64,000 nucleotides of DNA from Neoasaia chiangmaiensis (GTDB lineage: Bacteria; Pseudomonadota; Alphaproteobacteria; Acetobacterales; Acetobacteraceae). Shown piece after piece: positions 27,421-36,943 of the stretch. Below the pieces are notes generated by a model, which saw nothing but the letters and a program-made list of their open reading frames with translations, ran no database searches and was not told where the DNA came from. How positions within the stretch are numbered: position 1 is the stretch's first letter; each line of letters begins with the position of its first letter. Location of the stretch: NCBI RefSeq assembly GCF_002005465.1, contig NZ_CP014691.1, positions 3,255,001-3,319,000 on the forward strand, read 5' to 3'. The translations under genes and the position numbers were made by a program.

Positions 27421-29421
27421 ATGGACCAGCCGGGAACACGTATCCAGTGGGGACAGGCGCTCGTGGTCCTGTCCATGATCGTGCTGTCCTGGTGGACGGC
27501 GACACAATGGACGGCCTGGGAGCTTGCGTTCCAGCCGGAACTCGGTCCGCCATGGTTCACGGTCCTGCATCGCTGGCCGGTCTATGCCCCGCCGCTGTTC
27601 TTCTGGTGGTGGTACGAGTTCGACGCCTATGCGCCGGCGATCTTCGCGCGCGGCGCCTGGATCGCGGGCTCCGGCGGTGTGCTGGCTTTTGCCGCCGCAG
27701 TGGCGCTGTCCGTCCATCGCGCCCGTGAAGCGAAGCGCGCCGCGACCTATGGCTCCGCCCGCTGGGCCGAGGATGCGGAAATCCGCGCGGCCGGATTGCT
27801 GGGCGAGGATGGCGTGGTGCTGGGCAAATACCGCCGCGACTATCTCCGGCATGACGGTCCCGAGCATGTCCTGACCTTCGCGCCGACGCGCACCGGCAAG
27901 GGGGTGGGTATGGTGATCCCCACACTCCTGACCTGGCCGGGGTCGGCCATCATCCATGACATCAAGGGGGAGAACTGGCAGATCACCGCCGGTTTCCGGA
28001 ATCGCTTCGGGCGGGTGCTGCTGTTCGATCCTACCAATCCAGCATCCTCGGCCTATAATCCGCTGCTAGAGGTGCGGCGCGGGGCGTCGGAAGTTCGCGA
28101 CGTGCAGAACATCGCCGACATCCTGGTCGATCCCGAAGGCTCGCTGGAGCGGCGCAATCACTGGGAGAAAACCTCCCATGCCCTGCTGGTTGGCGCGATC
28201 CTGCATGTGCTCTACGCCGAGGACGATAAGACCCTCGCCGGCGTAGCGAAATTCCTCTCCGACCCGAAGCGGTCGATCGAGGCGACCCTGTCCGCCATGA
28301 TGCGGACACCGCATCTCGGGAAAGCGGGGCCACACCCTGTCGTAGCGTCGGCGGCGCGGGAACTGCTGAACAAGTCGGATAACGAGCGCTCCGGCGTGCT
28401 ATCCACCGCCATGTCGTTCCTCGGTCTCTACCGTGATCCCGTAGTGGCCTCCGTGACCAGTCGTTGCGAATGGCGGATCGGCGATCTGCTGGAGGGTGAA
28501 CAGCCTGTCTCGCTGTATTTCGTCATCCCGCCGTCGGATATCAGCCGCACCAAGCCGCTGATCCGCCTGATCCTCAACCAGATCGGGCGGCGGCTGACGG
28601 AGGATCTATCCGGCCGGGAAGGGCGGCGTCGCCTGCTGCTGATGCTCGACGAGTTTCCGGCTCTTGGCCGCCTGGACTTCTTCGAGAGCGCGCTGGCCTT
28701 TATGGCGGGCTATGGGATCAAGGCGTTCCTGATCGCGCAATCCCTCAACCAGATCGACAAGGCATACGGCCAGAACAACAGCATCCTGGACAATTGTCAC
28801 GTCAGGGTCAGTTTCGCCACGAACGATGAACGCACCGCGAAGCGGGTGTCCGATGGACTGGGCGTGGCGACCGAGATTCGGTCGCAGAAGAACTATGCCG
28901 GGCACCGGCTGTCGCCCTGGCTCGGGCATCTCATGGTCTCGCGTCAGGAGAGCGCGCGGCCCCTGATGACGGTGGGCGAAGTCATGCAGCTTCCGGCGCG
29001 GGATGAGGTCGTCATGGTGGCAGGCTGTCCGCCGATCCGAGCACGGAAGGCACGGTATTTCCGGGATCGCCGTTTTGTCGAGCGTATCCTGCCGCCGCCT
29101 GATCCGGTGCAACTGCCACGGCCGGTCCGGCCTGATGACTGGCGTGACCGTCCATCTCCTGTCACCCCGCCACCGGAGCAGACGGGGTCGCCGGCAGCAC
29201 CGGATAAACCCGGCGATGCCGATAGTGATGAATCCCTCGGCACGGGACGGAAATGGTCGCGCGAGCATGACCCAGCGGATATCGGCAAGCACAGGAAGCC
29301 CACAGCGCCCGACCTCTTTGGCGAGGAACCACCACCGGATCCGGAAGCACGGGATCGCGCCGACCTGACGCGGATTGCCCGGCAGGCCGGGCTCGATCGT
29401 GGCAACGATCTCGGGCTGTGA
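27421..29421 (+). CDS. traG: TraG/VirD4 coupling protein
   Basis: This 666-aa inner-membrane ATPase links the relaxase-DNA complex to the Trb secretion channel. The N-terminus has two to three membrane segments (residues about 10-30, 45-65 and 75-95). Walker A is APTRTGKGVGMVIPTL near 155 and Walker B is LLLMLDEFPALGRLD near 400, with SLNQIDKAYGQNNSI after it. The C-terminal 80 residues are Pro/Asp-rich and variable. The start is preceded by cgaggggagg. It heads a long transfer operon (traG, copG, trb genes). Confidence 0.95.
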   Translation: MDQPGTRIQWGQALVVLSMIVLSWWTATQWTAWELAFQPELGPPWFTVLHRWPVYAPPLFFWWWYEFDAYAPAIFARGAWIAGSGGVLAFAAAVALSVHRAREAKRAATYGSARWAEDAEIRAAGLLGEDGVVLGKYRRDYLRHDGPEHVLTFAPTRTGKGVGMVIPTLLTWPGSAIIHDIKGENWQITAGFRNRFGRVLLFDPTNPASSAYNPLLEVRRGASEVRDVQNIADILVDPEGSLERRNHWEKTSHALLVGAILHVLYAEDDKTLAGVAKFLSDPKRSIEATLSAMMRTPHLGKAGPHPVVASAARELLNKSDNERSGVLSTAMSFLGLYRDPVVASVTSRCEWRIGDLLEGEQPVSLYFVIPPSDISRTKPLIRLILNQIGRRLTEDLSGREGRRRLLLMLDEFPALGRLDFFESALAFMAGYGIKAFLIAQSLNQIDKAYGQNNSILDNCHVRVSFATNDERTAKRVSDGLGVATEIRSQKNYAGHRLSPWLGHLMVSRQESARPLMTVGEVMQLPARDEVVMVAGCPPIRARKARYFRDRRFVERILPPPDPVQLPRPVRPDDWRDRPSPVTPPPEQTGSPAAPDKPGDADSDESLGTGRKWSREHDPADIGKHRKPTAPDLFGEEPPPDPEARDRADLTRIARQAGLDRGNDLGL

Positions 29422-29428
29422 GGGCGTG

Positions 29429-29860
29429 ATGAGGACATCCCCCAAGAAGGCACGACTGTCGGTCTATCTGGAACCGAAGCTGCTGGACGCCCTGACCGCT
29501 CATGCGGCGCGGCGCGATCTGTCCCTCTCCCTGGTGGCGGAAGCGGCCATCGCATCCTTCCTGTCCCCTGATGCTGATGAACGGCGGGAGGCGGCGATGA
29601 GCCGCAGGCTGGACCGTCTTGACCGGCAGGTCGCCCGCATGGAGCGGGATCTCGGGATCAGCCTTGAGACGCTGGCTCTGTTCATCCGCTATTGGATGAC
29701 GGTCAGTCCACCCTTGCCGGAACCAGCGGCCGCTGCGGCACGGGCACAAGGGGCGGAACGGTATGAGGCGTTCGTGGCGGCCCTCGGTCGGCGACTCAGC
29801 CGGGGGCCGTTCTTCCGGCAGGAGATCCCGGAGGATGTGCCTCCCACATCGGAATTATGA
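29429..29860 (+). CDS. CopG-like ribbon-helix-helix regulator of the transfer operon
   Basis: This 143-aa protein starts 7 bp after traG. Residues 8-50 ([38 protein letters not shown]) fit a ribbon-helix-helix DNA-binding fold, with a beta strand followed by two helices. The rest is a coiled-coil-like helix ([18 protein letters not shown]) and a possible short hydrophobic segment. In related clusters a CopG-type gene sits at this place between traG and trbB. It may repress transfer genes. The 149 bp before trbB contain no gene and may hold an internal promoter. Confidence 0.8.
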   Translation: MRTSPKKARLSVYLEPKLLDALTAHAARRDLSLSLVAEAAIASFLSPDADERREAAMSRRLDRLDRQVARMERDLGISLETLALFIRYWMTVSPPLPEPAAAAARAQGAERYEAFVAALGRRLSRGPFFRQEIPEDVPPTSEL

Positions 29861-30009
29861 GGTCCGCAGTCAGCAAGTAAAAGCCGCATCTGTTACGATC
29901 CTGTACGACCGCAGGAAAATACTGTTGAAATCGGGAGAAAACAGCACTCTCTAATGATCCCCGTCGTCGTCCGGGCAGGCCGGATGACCCAAGCAGACGG
30001 GGGATTCCC

Positions 30010-30987
30010 ATGGCGGTCACACCGATTGAAAGTGCCGTCCGACAGCGTGGGATTTCTATGCTGCGTACAGCGATGGGAGCAGCGATCGCGGGGCACCTTG
30101 CCGATCCTGCCGTGGTCGAGGTGATGCTCAATCCGGATGGGCGGCTGTGGATTGACCGGCTGTCCGAAGGGTTATCCGATACGGGTGAAACCGTCACCCC
30201 GGCAGATGCGGAGCGCATCGTGCGTCTGGTGGCCCACCATGTCGGGGCGGAAGTGCATGAAGCAGCACCCCGCGTGTCGGCCGAACTGCCAACCGGGGAA
30301 CGGTTCGAGGGATTGCTGCCGCCCGTTGTGACAGCTCCCAGTTTCGCCATCCGCAAGCCCGCCGTCGCCGTGTTCACCCTCGACGATTATGTCGCAGCCC
30401 GGATCATGACCGATGCTCAGGCCCGTTTCCTGCGTGGGGCCGTCGCGGAGCGAAAGAACATTCTGGTTGCAGGCGGCACCTCGACCGGCAAGACCACGTT
30501 GGTCAATGCCCTGCTGGCCGAGGTCGCGAAAACCGACGACCGGGTCGTGCTGATCGAAGATACGCGCGAACTGCAATGTGCGGCACGCAATCTTGTCTCG
30601 CTCCGCACCCGCGACGGCATCGTGACCCTGTCCGAACTGGTCCGTTCGGCCCTGCGTCTGCGCCCCGACCGTATCCCGATCGGCGAGGTGCGCGGCCCCG
30701 AGGCGCTCGACCTGCTCAAGGCGTGGGGCACCGGCCATCCCGGCGGGATCGGCACGCTCCACGCTGGTACCGCCATCGGCGCCCTGCATCGTATGGAGCA
30801 GCTCATTCAGGAGATCGTCGTCACGGTGCCGCGCGCGCTGATCGCGGAAACCATCGACGTGATCGCTGTCCTGTCCGGACGCGGCAATGCCCGCCGGTTG
30901 TCCGAACTCGTCACCGTGGACGGGCTCGACCCCACCACAGGCGCCTATCGTATTCATTCAATTGATATCGATGGAGATTTCCAATGA
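30010..30987 (+). CDS. trbB: TrbB, VirB11-type ATPase
   Basis: This 325-aa cytoplasmic hexameric ATPase powers pilus and channel assembly. Walker A is [15 protein letters not shown] near residue 155, followed by the Asp box IEDTRELQC, Walker B-region [19 protein letters not shown] and the His box [14 protein letters not shown]. Length and motif order are normal. The stop overlaps the trbC start by 4 bp. It is the first of nine trb genes with overlaps or very short gaps. Confidence 0.95.
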   Translation: MAVTPIESAVRQRGISMLRTAMGAAIAGHLADPAVVEVMLNPDGRLWIDRLSEGLSDTGETVTPADAERIVRLVAHHVGAEVHEAAPRVSAELPTGERFEGLLPPVVTAPSFAIRKPAVAVFTLDDYVAARIMTDAQARFLRGAVAERKNILVAGGTSTGKTTLVNALLAEVAKTDDRVVLIEDTRELQCAARNLVSLRTRDGIVTLSELVRSALRLRPDRIPIGEVRGPEALDLLKAWGTGHPGGIGTLHAGTAIGALHRMEQLIQEIVVTVPRALIAETIDVIAVLSGRGNARRLSELVTVDGLDPTTGAYRIHSIDIDGDFQ

Positions 30988-31316
30988 CCCCCACGCTGTT
31001 GCGCGTGCGTCGCCACGCGCCTGGCCTTTCCGCCATGCTGCTTCTGTCCATCGCATGGTGCTCCTCGGCTCTGGCGTCTGGGTCGGACATGCCATGGGAG
31101 GAACCGCTCAACCAGATCCTGGAATCCGTGCAGGGACCGGTGGCGCGTATCGTGTCGGTGATCATCATCACCGTGACCGGCCTGACCCTGGCGTTCGGGG
31201 AAACCTCGGGCGGGTTCCGTCGCCTGATCCAGATCGTTTTTGGCCTGTCCATCGCTTTTGCCGCGTCCAGCTTCTTCTTGTCGTTCTTCTCCTTCTCCGG
31301 TGGAGCACTAATCTGA
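30984..31316 (+). CDS. trbC: TrbC, VirB2-type prepilin
   Basis: This 110-aa pilin precursor has a long signal sequence (LSAMLLLSIAWCSSALASG) and two hydrophobic segments (RIVSVIIITVTGLTLAFGE and FGLSIAFAASSFFLSFFSF) joined by a short basic loop. This is the VirB2/TrbC layout. In RP4, TrbC is trimmed and cyclised by TraF. Here the only intact TraF is in the second module (58542), so pilin maturation may depend on that copy. Confidence 0.92.
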   Translation: MTPTLLRVRRHAPGLSAMLLLSIAWCSSALASGSDMPWEEPLNQILESVQGPVARIVSVIIITVTGLTLAFGETSGGFRRLIQIVFGLSIAFAASSFFLSFFSFSGGALI

Positions 31317-31594
31317 TGGCCGCCGGATATGACGATGACGCGGTACCGGGTTTTCATGTCCCGGTGCATCGCTCGCTTACCGATCCGATCCTGCTGGGCG
31401 GGGCACCCCGGACACTCGCGATTGCCAACGGCACGCTGGGGGCGGCGATTTCGCTGGGCCTGCGGCTCTGGCTGGTCGGGGCCGTGTTCTGGATCGTCGG
31501 GCACAGCCTCGCGGTCTGGTGCGCTAGGCGCGATCCGCTGTTCGTGGAAGTCGGCCGGCGGCATCTTCGCTATCCCGCCTGGCTGCGGGCATAG
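31316..31594 (+). CDS. trbD: TrbD, VirB3-type membrane protein
   Basis: This 92-aa protein matches VirB3/TrbD: FHVPVHRSLTDPILLGGAPR followed by membrane segments (IANGTLGAAISLGLRLWLVG and AVFWIVGHSLAVW) and a basic end (RHLRYPAWLRA). The start overlaps the trbC stop by one base (TGATG). VirB3-type proteins sit in the inner membrane with the VirB4 ATPase, and trbE follows 12 bp later. Confidence 0.92.
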   Translation: MAAGYDDDAVPGFHVPVHRSLTDPILLGGAPRTLAIANGTLGAAISLGLRLWLVGAVFWIVGHSLAVWCARRDPLFVEVGRRHLRYPAWLRA

Positions 31595-31606
31595 GAGGTA
31601 TCGATC

Positions 31607-34048
31607 ATGATGTCCCTTGGCGAATATCGCAACCGTGCTGCCCTCCTGTCCGACTTCCTGCCATGGGCGGCGCTGGTCGAGAAAGGTGTCGTCCTGAACA
31701 AGGACGGTTCGTTCCAGCGCACAGCAAAGATACGCGGTCCCGATCTCGATAGCGCCACGCCTGCCGAACTGGTGGGTGTGACGGGACGGCTGAACAATGC
31801 CCTGCGTCGGCTTGGCTCCGGCTGGGCGGTGTTCGTGGAGGCCCAGCGCGTGCCGGCCACGCTCTATCCCGAGAGCGACTTTCCTAATGCGGCCAGCCAG
31901 ATGGTCGATCTCGAACGGCGCGAACAGTTCGAGGATGAGGGCGCGCATTTCGAGAGCCGGTATTTCCTCACCCTGGTCTGGCTGCCCCCTGCGGAATCAT
32001 CAGGCTGGGCCGAGCGTTTTCTGTATGAAGGCAGGGAACGCGATGGTCCCGATCCGTATGGCATGCTCCATGCCTTCGTGGATCGCTCCGACCGGATGCT
32101 GGCTCTGCTGGATGGGTTCATGCCCGAGGCGGCGTGGCTGAATGACGCCGAGACGCTGACCTATCTGCACAGCACCATCTCGACCAGGAATCAGCGCGTC
32201 AGAGTGCCGGAAATTCCGATGCACCTCGATGCGCTCCTGGTCGACCAGCCGCTCGCGGGCGGCCTGGAACCGAAGCTCGGTGATGCGTTTCTGAAAACCC
32301 TGACGATCACAGGTTTCCCCAGCCGGACTTTCCCCGGAATTCTGGACGACCTGAACCGGCTGGCCATGCCGTATCGCTGGTCCACCCGTGCCATCCTGCT
32401 CGATAAGACGGATGCGACGAAGGTGCTGACGAAGATCCGTCGACAGTGGTTCGCAAAGCGCAAGAGCATCGCAGCCATTGTCCGGGAGGTCATGACCAAC
32501 GAGGCCTCGGTTCTTGTGGACAATGACGCCGCCAACAAGGCGGCGGATGCCGACCTGGCCTTGCAATCACTGGGCGCCGATGATGTCGGGCAGGCTTACA
32601 TCACCGCGACCGTCACGGTGTGGGACGGCTCCGCGTCGATTGCCGCCGAAAAATTGCGGCTGGTCGAGAAGATCATTCAGGGCCGCGACTTCACCTGCAT
32701 GACGGAAAGCCTCAACGCCGTGGAAGCCTGGCTCGGCTCTCTTCCCGGCCATGTCTACGCCAATGTCCGCCAGCCCCCGGTCTCGACCCTGAATCTGGCG
32801 CATATGATCCCCCTATCTGCCGTGTGGGCCGGGCCGGAGCAAGACGGGCATTTCAGGGCAGCACCGCTGTTCTACGGCAGGACGGCGGGTGCCACACCGT
32901 TCCGGTTTTCCCTGCATGTCGGCGATGTGGGTCACACGCTGATCGCGGGACCAACAGGAGCCGGAAAATCTGTCCTGCTGGCGCTGATGGCGCTCCAGTT
33001 CCGCCGCTATGCGGGATCGCAGATTTTTGCCTTCGATTTTGGTGGCTCCATGCGTGCGGCGACGATGGCAATGGGAGGAGATTGGCACGATCTCGGCGGC
33101 GGCTTGACCGATGATGATCCATCGGAAGAACAGGGTGGCAGTGTATCGCTCCAGCCGCTGGCACAGATTGACGATCCCGACGAGCGCAAATGGGCCAGTG
33201 AGTGGCTGGGGCAGATCCTCGTGGGTGAGGGGATAACGCTTAACCCCGAGGTGAAGTCCCATCTCTGGTCGGCCCTGAATTCCCTCGCGTCATCGCCCGA
33301 CCATGAATGCACGATCTCCGGCCTAGTGGCGCTCCTCCAGTCCAACGTCCTGAAGCAGGCTCTCGCCTCATACTGCCTCGGTGGTCCTTATGGCCGGTTG
33401 CTGGATGCGGACGCCGAGCGGCTGGGCGATGCCGATGTCGTGGTGTTTGAAACCGAGGGGCTGATCGGTTCTGATGCAGCCTCTTCCGTGCTGTCCTATC
33501 TGTTCCACCGCATTGAGGGCCGTCTGGATGGTCGCCCGACCCTGCTGGTCATTGATGAGGGATGGCTGGTTCTCGATGACGGCGACTTTGCTGGCCAGCT
33601 CCGCGAATGGCTGAAAACCCTGCGCAAGAAGAACGCGTCGGTGATTTTTGCCACTCAGTCCCTGTCCGATATTGCCAATTCCCCCATTGCTCCGGCTGTG
33701 GTCGAAAGCTGCCCGACGCGGATATTCCTGCCGAACGAGCGGGCGATCGAACCGCAGATCATGGCGCTCTATCAGGATTTCGGCCTGAATGACCGGCAGA
33801 TCACGATCATCGCCCATGCGGCGTCCAAGCGGGAGTATTACTGCCAGACCCAGAGGGGAAACCGCCTGTTCGAACTGGGCCTCGGTCCTGTGGCGCTGGC
33901 ATTGTGCGCTGCGTCCGGCAAAGACGATCATCGACTGATCGATAGCGTGCTGACCAAGCACGGGCGGGATGGTTTCCTGCCTGCGTGGTTCGAGGCACGT
34001 GGTGTCATGTGGGCCGCCGATCTTCTGCGGGAAGGGGGCGCGTCATGA
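31607..34048 (+). CDS. trbE: TrbE, VirB4-type ATPase
   Basis: This 813-aa protein is the main ATPase of the mating-pair channel. The CagE/TrbE-type N-terminal domain covers about residues 1-400. Walker A GPTGAGKSVLLALM lies near 447, Walker B LLVIDEGWLVLDD near 645, and the conserved FATQSLSDIANSPIAPAVVE follows. The RBS aggaggt lies upstream. The stop overlaps the trbJ start. Length is normal. Confidence 0.95.
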   Translation: MMSLGEYRNRAALLSDFLPWAALVEKGVVLNKDGSFQRTAKIRGPDLDSATPAELVGVTGRLNNALRRLGSGWAVFVEAQRVPATLYPESDFPNAASQMVDLERREQFEDEGAHFESRYFLTLVWLPPAESSGWAERFLYEGRERDGPDPYGMLHAFVDRSDRMLALLDGFMPEAAWLNDAETLTYLHSTISTRNQRVRVPEIPMHLDALLVDQPLAGGLEPKLGDAFLKTLTITGFPSRTFPGILDDLNRLAMPYRWSTRAILLDKTDATKVLTKIRRQWFAKRKSIAAIVREVMTNEASVLVDNDAANKAADADLALQSLGADDVGQAYITATVTVWDGSASIAAEKLRLVEKIIQGRDFTCMTESLNAVEAWLGSLPGHVYANVRQPPVSTLNLAHMIPLSAVWAGPEQDGHFRAAPLFYGRTAGATPFRFSLHVGDVGHTLIAGPTGAGKSVLLALMALQFRRYAGSQIFAFDFGGSMRAATMAMGGDWHDLGGGLTDDDPSEEQGGSVSLQPLAQIDDPDERKWASEWLGQILVGEGITLNPEVKSHLWSALNSLASSPDHECTISGLVALLQSNVLKQALASYCLGGPYGRLLDADAERLGDADVVVFETEGLIGSDAASSVLSYLFHRIEGRLDGRPTLLVIDEGWLVLDDGDFAGQLREWLKTLRKKNASVIFATQSLSDIANSPIAPAVVESCPTRIFLPNERAIEPQIMALYQDFGLNDRQITIIAHAASKREYYCQTQRGNRLFELGLGPVALALCAASGKDDHRLIDSVLTKHGRDGFLPAWFEARGVMWAADLLREGGAS

Positions 34049-34818
34049 TGGAAAAACTTTTGCGTATCCGGGCAAAAGATTTCCGCTCCGGATATGTCGT
34101 GGCCGTGGGAACGGCTCTGGTTTTTCTCGTGCCGGTCGTGCCTGCCTATGCGCAGTGGGCGGTCTATGACGGCGCGAACCACGTCGAGAACGTGCTGATC
34201 GCGGCCCGGACGCTCCAGCAGATCGACAATCAGATTACCTCGCTGGCCAATCAGGCGCAGATGCTGGTCAATCAGGGCCGTAATCTGGCGAGCCTGCCGC
34301 TTTCGACATTGGGCACACTGCAATCAACAATTTCCCAGACCACTTCGCTGCTCGTGGAGGCGCAGAACATCGCCTACAGCGTCCAGTCCGTCGAGCAGCA
34401 ATACCGGCAGGCGTACACGTCCGTGTCCTCTGGCATGTCCGACAGCGCCCTGTTCGGTCAGGCACAGACACGCTGGCAGAATTCCGTCGGCGGGTTCGAG
34501 GATGCCCTGAAATTGCAGGCCCGCGTGGTGGGGAACATCCCGAGCGACAGCAGCGCCATGACGCAACTGATCTCGGCCAGCCAGACCTCCGCCGGGGCGT
34601 TGCAGGCCGCGCAGGCGGGCAATCAGCTGATGGCCCTGCAATCCCGCCAATTGTCCGACATTCAGGCCGAACTTGCCGCCAACGGTCGCGCCACGGCCCT
34701 GCAACAAGCACGCGATGCCGCGACGGAAGCGGAAAGTGATGCGCAGTATCAGCATTTCTCGCAGCATGACGTCTATGTGCCCGGCACGGTGTCCATGTTC
34801 GGCAGCAGCGGGAACTGA
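34045..34818 (+). CDS. trbJ: TrbJ, VirB5-type pilus-tip protein
   Basis: This 257-aa secreted protein has a signal peptide ending near VVPAYAQW and then long helices typical of TrbJ (NVLIAARTLQQIDNQITSLA, TSLLVEAQNIAYSVQSVEQQ). The C-terminus (AQYQHFSQHDVYVPGTVSM) is not the end usually seen but fits a P-type TrbJ. The start overlaps trbE (ATGATG, so the ATG at 34048 is equally possible). Only 5 bp separate it from trbL, leaving no room for trbK, the entry-exclusion gene found here in RP4-like operons. Confidence 0.92.
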   Translation: MMEKLLRIRAKDFRSGYVVAVGTALVFLVPVVPAYAQWAVYDGANHVENVLIAARTLQQIDNQITSLANQAQMLVNQGRNLASLPLSTLGTLQSTISQTTSLLVEAQNIAYSVQSVEQQYRQAYTSVSSGMSDSALFGQAQTRWQNSVGGFEDALKLQARVVGNIPSDSSAMTQLISASQTSAGALQAAQAGNQLMALQSRQLSDIQAELAANGRATALQQARDAATEAESDAQYQHFSQHDVYVPGTVSMFGSSGN

Positions 34819-34823
34819 CGGCC

Positions 34824-36254
34824 ATGGCTACCAATGACGTGGGCGTTATTGATACATTCCTCAATACTTTCACGACCACGATCGACAGCGGCTTCGGTCT
34901 GCTGAAAGGAAACGTCGTTTCTCTGGCCGGAACACTCTCCGTGCTGGATATCGCGCTGGCCGGTCTGTTCTGGGCCTGGGCGGCGGATGAGGACATCATC
35001 CAGCGTCTGGTGAAGAAGACGCTGTATATTGGCTTCTTTGCGTTCCTGATCAACAATTTTGACCATCTTGCGAAGGTGGTGTTTGACAGTTTCGCCGCTA
35101 TGGGCCTGAAGGCCGGGGGTGGCAATCTGACATTGTCGGACTTCCTCCGTCCCGGACGGCTGGCCGCGACCGGGTTCGATGCGGCCCAGCCGCTGCTGGA
35201 GTCCGTTCATAATCTTCTCGGTCCCGTCGCGTTTTTCAAAAACTTCATCCAGATTTTTGTGCTGTGCCTGTCATGGCTGATCGTGCTGGCGGCGTTCTTC
35301 ATTCTCGCCGTGCAGCTTTTCGTGGCGCTGATCGAGTTCAAGCTGACCAGCCTCGCCGGTTTCGTGCTGATCCCCTTTGCCCTGTTCAACCGGACGGCCT
35401 TCCTGGCGGAGAAGGTGCTGGGCAATGTCGTGTCATCGGGCGTGAAGGTGATGGTGCTGGCGGTGATCTCCGCCATCGCCTCGGTGCTCTTCCGGCAGTT
35501 CAACACCTCGTATGGTGATGCCGTACCAACCATCGGTCAGGCGGTCTCTGTCGTGCTGGCCTCGATATCGATCGTGGGCCTGTCCATTTATGGCGGCAGC
35601 ATTGCCAATGGGCTGATCTCCGGCGCCCCCCAGCTTGGCGCGGGCGCCGCTGTCGGCACGGGTATGGCGGTCGGCGCCATGGGCGCTGCTGCCGTGGCCG
35701 CACCCGCTGCGATCGCATCTGGCACCGGGGCCGCCCTCGGCGCGACGGCTGCTGCCGCACGGGGAGGGGCTACGATCGCGGGGGCTGCCACGACGGCCTA
35801 CAGCGCCGGGGCAGAAGGAGCCGGCGGCGCCGGAGGTGTGGCGGCCGGGATCGGCGGCATGGGCCGGGCGGTCGGTGGTGCTGCCATGAACGCGGCGAAG
35901 GGCAAGGCCAGCGCGGCAGGCTCATCATTGAAGGAAAGCTATGCCGCCGGTGGCCGCTGGGCCGCGCGCGGGATGGGTAGTGGGAATGGCGGCGGCGGAA
36001 GCGGCGGTGGTTCCGGTACGGGGCCATTGGGGTCAGGTGGGGATGGCAATCCCGGAGGTGGCAGTCCTTCGGGTAACGGCCCATCGGGAGATGGCGATCA
36101 CCCTGGTTCCCCGCCCAGCGGCGAGCCACCGCGCTGGGCGGGGAACATGAAGCGCCGCAAGGCCGCAACCCATGCCGCCGAGGCGGCTCATGTCATCCGC
36201 TCGGCCGATGGCGGCGGCGGCAGTTCCAGCATCGATCTGTCGGAAAAGGAATGA
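34824..36254 (+). CDS. trbL: TrbL, VirB6-type channel protein
   Basis: This 476-aa inner-membrane protein has several membrane helices in its first 270 residues (for example SLAGTLSVLDIALAGLFW, IFVLCLSWLIVLAAFFILAV, VSVVLASISIVGLSIYGGSI). The remaining 200 residues are low-complexity, first Ala/Gly and then Gly/Ser/Pro (GNGGGGSGGGSGTGPLGSGG). Such tails are common in TrbL and vary between elements. The stop overlaps trbF. Confidence 0.93.
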   Translation: MATNDVGVIDTFLNTFTTTIDSGFGLLKGNVVSLAGTLSVLDIALAGLFWAWAADEDIIQRLVKKTLYIGFFAFLINNFDHLAKVVFDSFAAMGLKAGGGNLTLSDFLRPGRLAATGFDAAQPLLESVHNLLGPVAFFKNFIQIFVLCLSWLIVLAAFFILAVQLFVALIEFKLTSLAGFVLIPFALFNRTAFLAEKVLGNVVSSGVKVMVLAVISAIASVLFRQFNTSYGDAVPTIGQAVSVVLASISIVGLSIYGGSIANGLISGAPQLGAGAAVGTGMAVGAMGAAAVAAPAAIASGTGAALGATAAAARGGATIAGAATTAYSAGAEGAGGAGGVAAGIGGMGRAVGGAAMNAAKGKASAAGSSLKESYAAGGRWAARGMGSGNGGGGSGGGSGTGPLGSGGDGNPGGGSPSGNGPSGDGDHPGSPPSGEPPRWAGNMKRRKAATHAAEAAHVIRSADGGGGSSSIDLSEKE

Positions 36255-36943
36255 GGATGATGTTCCGTCGCTCGACCACACGCTACGGGACCACGCCCGA
36301 ACCCGTGACCCCGTATCAAAAAGCCGCGCAGGCGTGGGATGAACGGATCGGCTCTGCCCGTATCCAGGCCCGTAGCTGGCGGCTGATGGCCTTTGGTTCG
36401 TTGTTCCTGTCCGCAGGCCTTGGGGCCGGGCTGGTCTGGCAGTCCGCGCGCGGCACCATCACGCCATGGGTCGTGCAGGTGGACCGTCTGGGGCAGGCGC
36501 AGATCGTGGCGCCAGCAACGGCGGGTTATACGCCCACCGATCCGCAGATCGCCTGGTATCTGGCGCAGTTCGTTCACGACGTGCGTTCCCTGTCGTCGGA
36601 CGCTGTGGTGGTCCGGCACAACTGGCTTCGTGCCTATGATTTCACCAGCGTTTCCGGCGCGGTTGCCCTGAACGATTACGCCCGCCTGAACGACCCGTTT
36701 TCGCGGATCGGCCGCGAGCAGGTCGAGGTGGACATCGCCTCGGTGATCCGGGCCTCTTCCGGCAGTTTCCGTGTCGCCTGGACCGAGCGCCATTACCGCG
36801 ACGGGGCCTTTGTGGGCACCGAGCGATGGACCGCCATCGTGTCTGTCGTGCTGCGGACGCCCCGTGATGCCGATCATCTGCGGAAAAATCCCCTCGGAAT
36901 CTACGTCTCCGCCATCAACTGGTCGAAGGAACTCGGACAATGA
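36251..36943 (+). CDS. trbF: TrbF, VirB8-type protein
   Basis: This 230-aa protein has a cytoplasmic N-terminus (TPYQKAAQAWDERIGSAR), one membrane segment (LMAFGSLFLSAGLGAGLVW) and a periplasmic NTF2-like VirB8 domain (VVQVDRLGQA, NDPFSRIGREQVEVDIASV, WTERHYRDGAFVGTERWTA, NPLGIYVSAINWSKEL). It bridges the inner-membrane complex. Starts at 36251 (ATGAGG) or 36257 are both possible. Its stop overlaps trbG. Confidence 0.93.
   Translation: MRMMFRRSTTRYGTTPEPVTPYQKAAQAWDERIGSARIQARSWRLMAFGSLFLSAGLGAGLVWQSARGTITPWVVQVDRLGQAQIVAPATAGYTPTDPQIAWYLAQFVHDVRSLSSDAVVVRHNWLRAYDFTSVSGAVALNDYARLNDPFSRIGREQVEVDIASVIRASSGSFRVAWTERHYRDGAFVGTERWTAIVSVVLRTPRDADHLRKNPLGIYVSAINWSKELGQ

Noticed and set aside
30911-31948. 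A 345-codon open frame on the - strand
   Set aside because: It covers trbC, trbD and the start of trbE in antisense and resembles no family.
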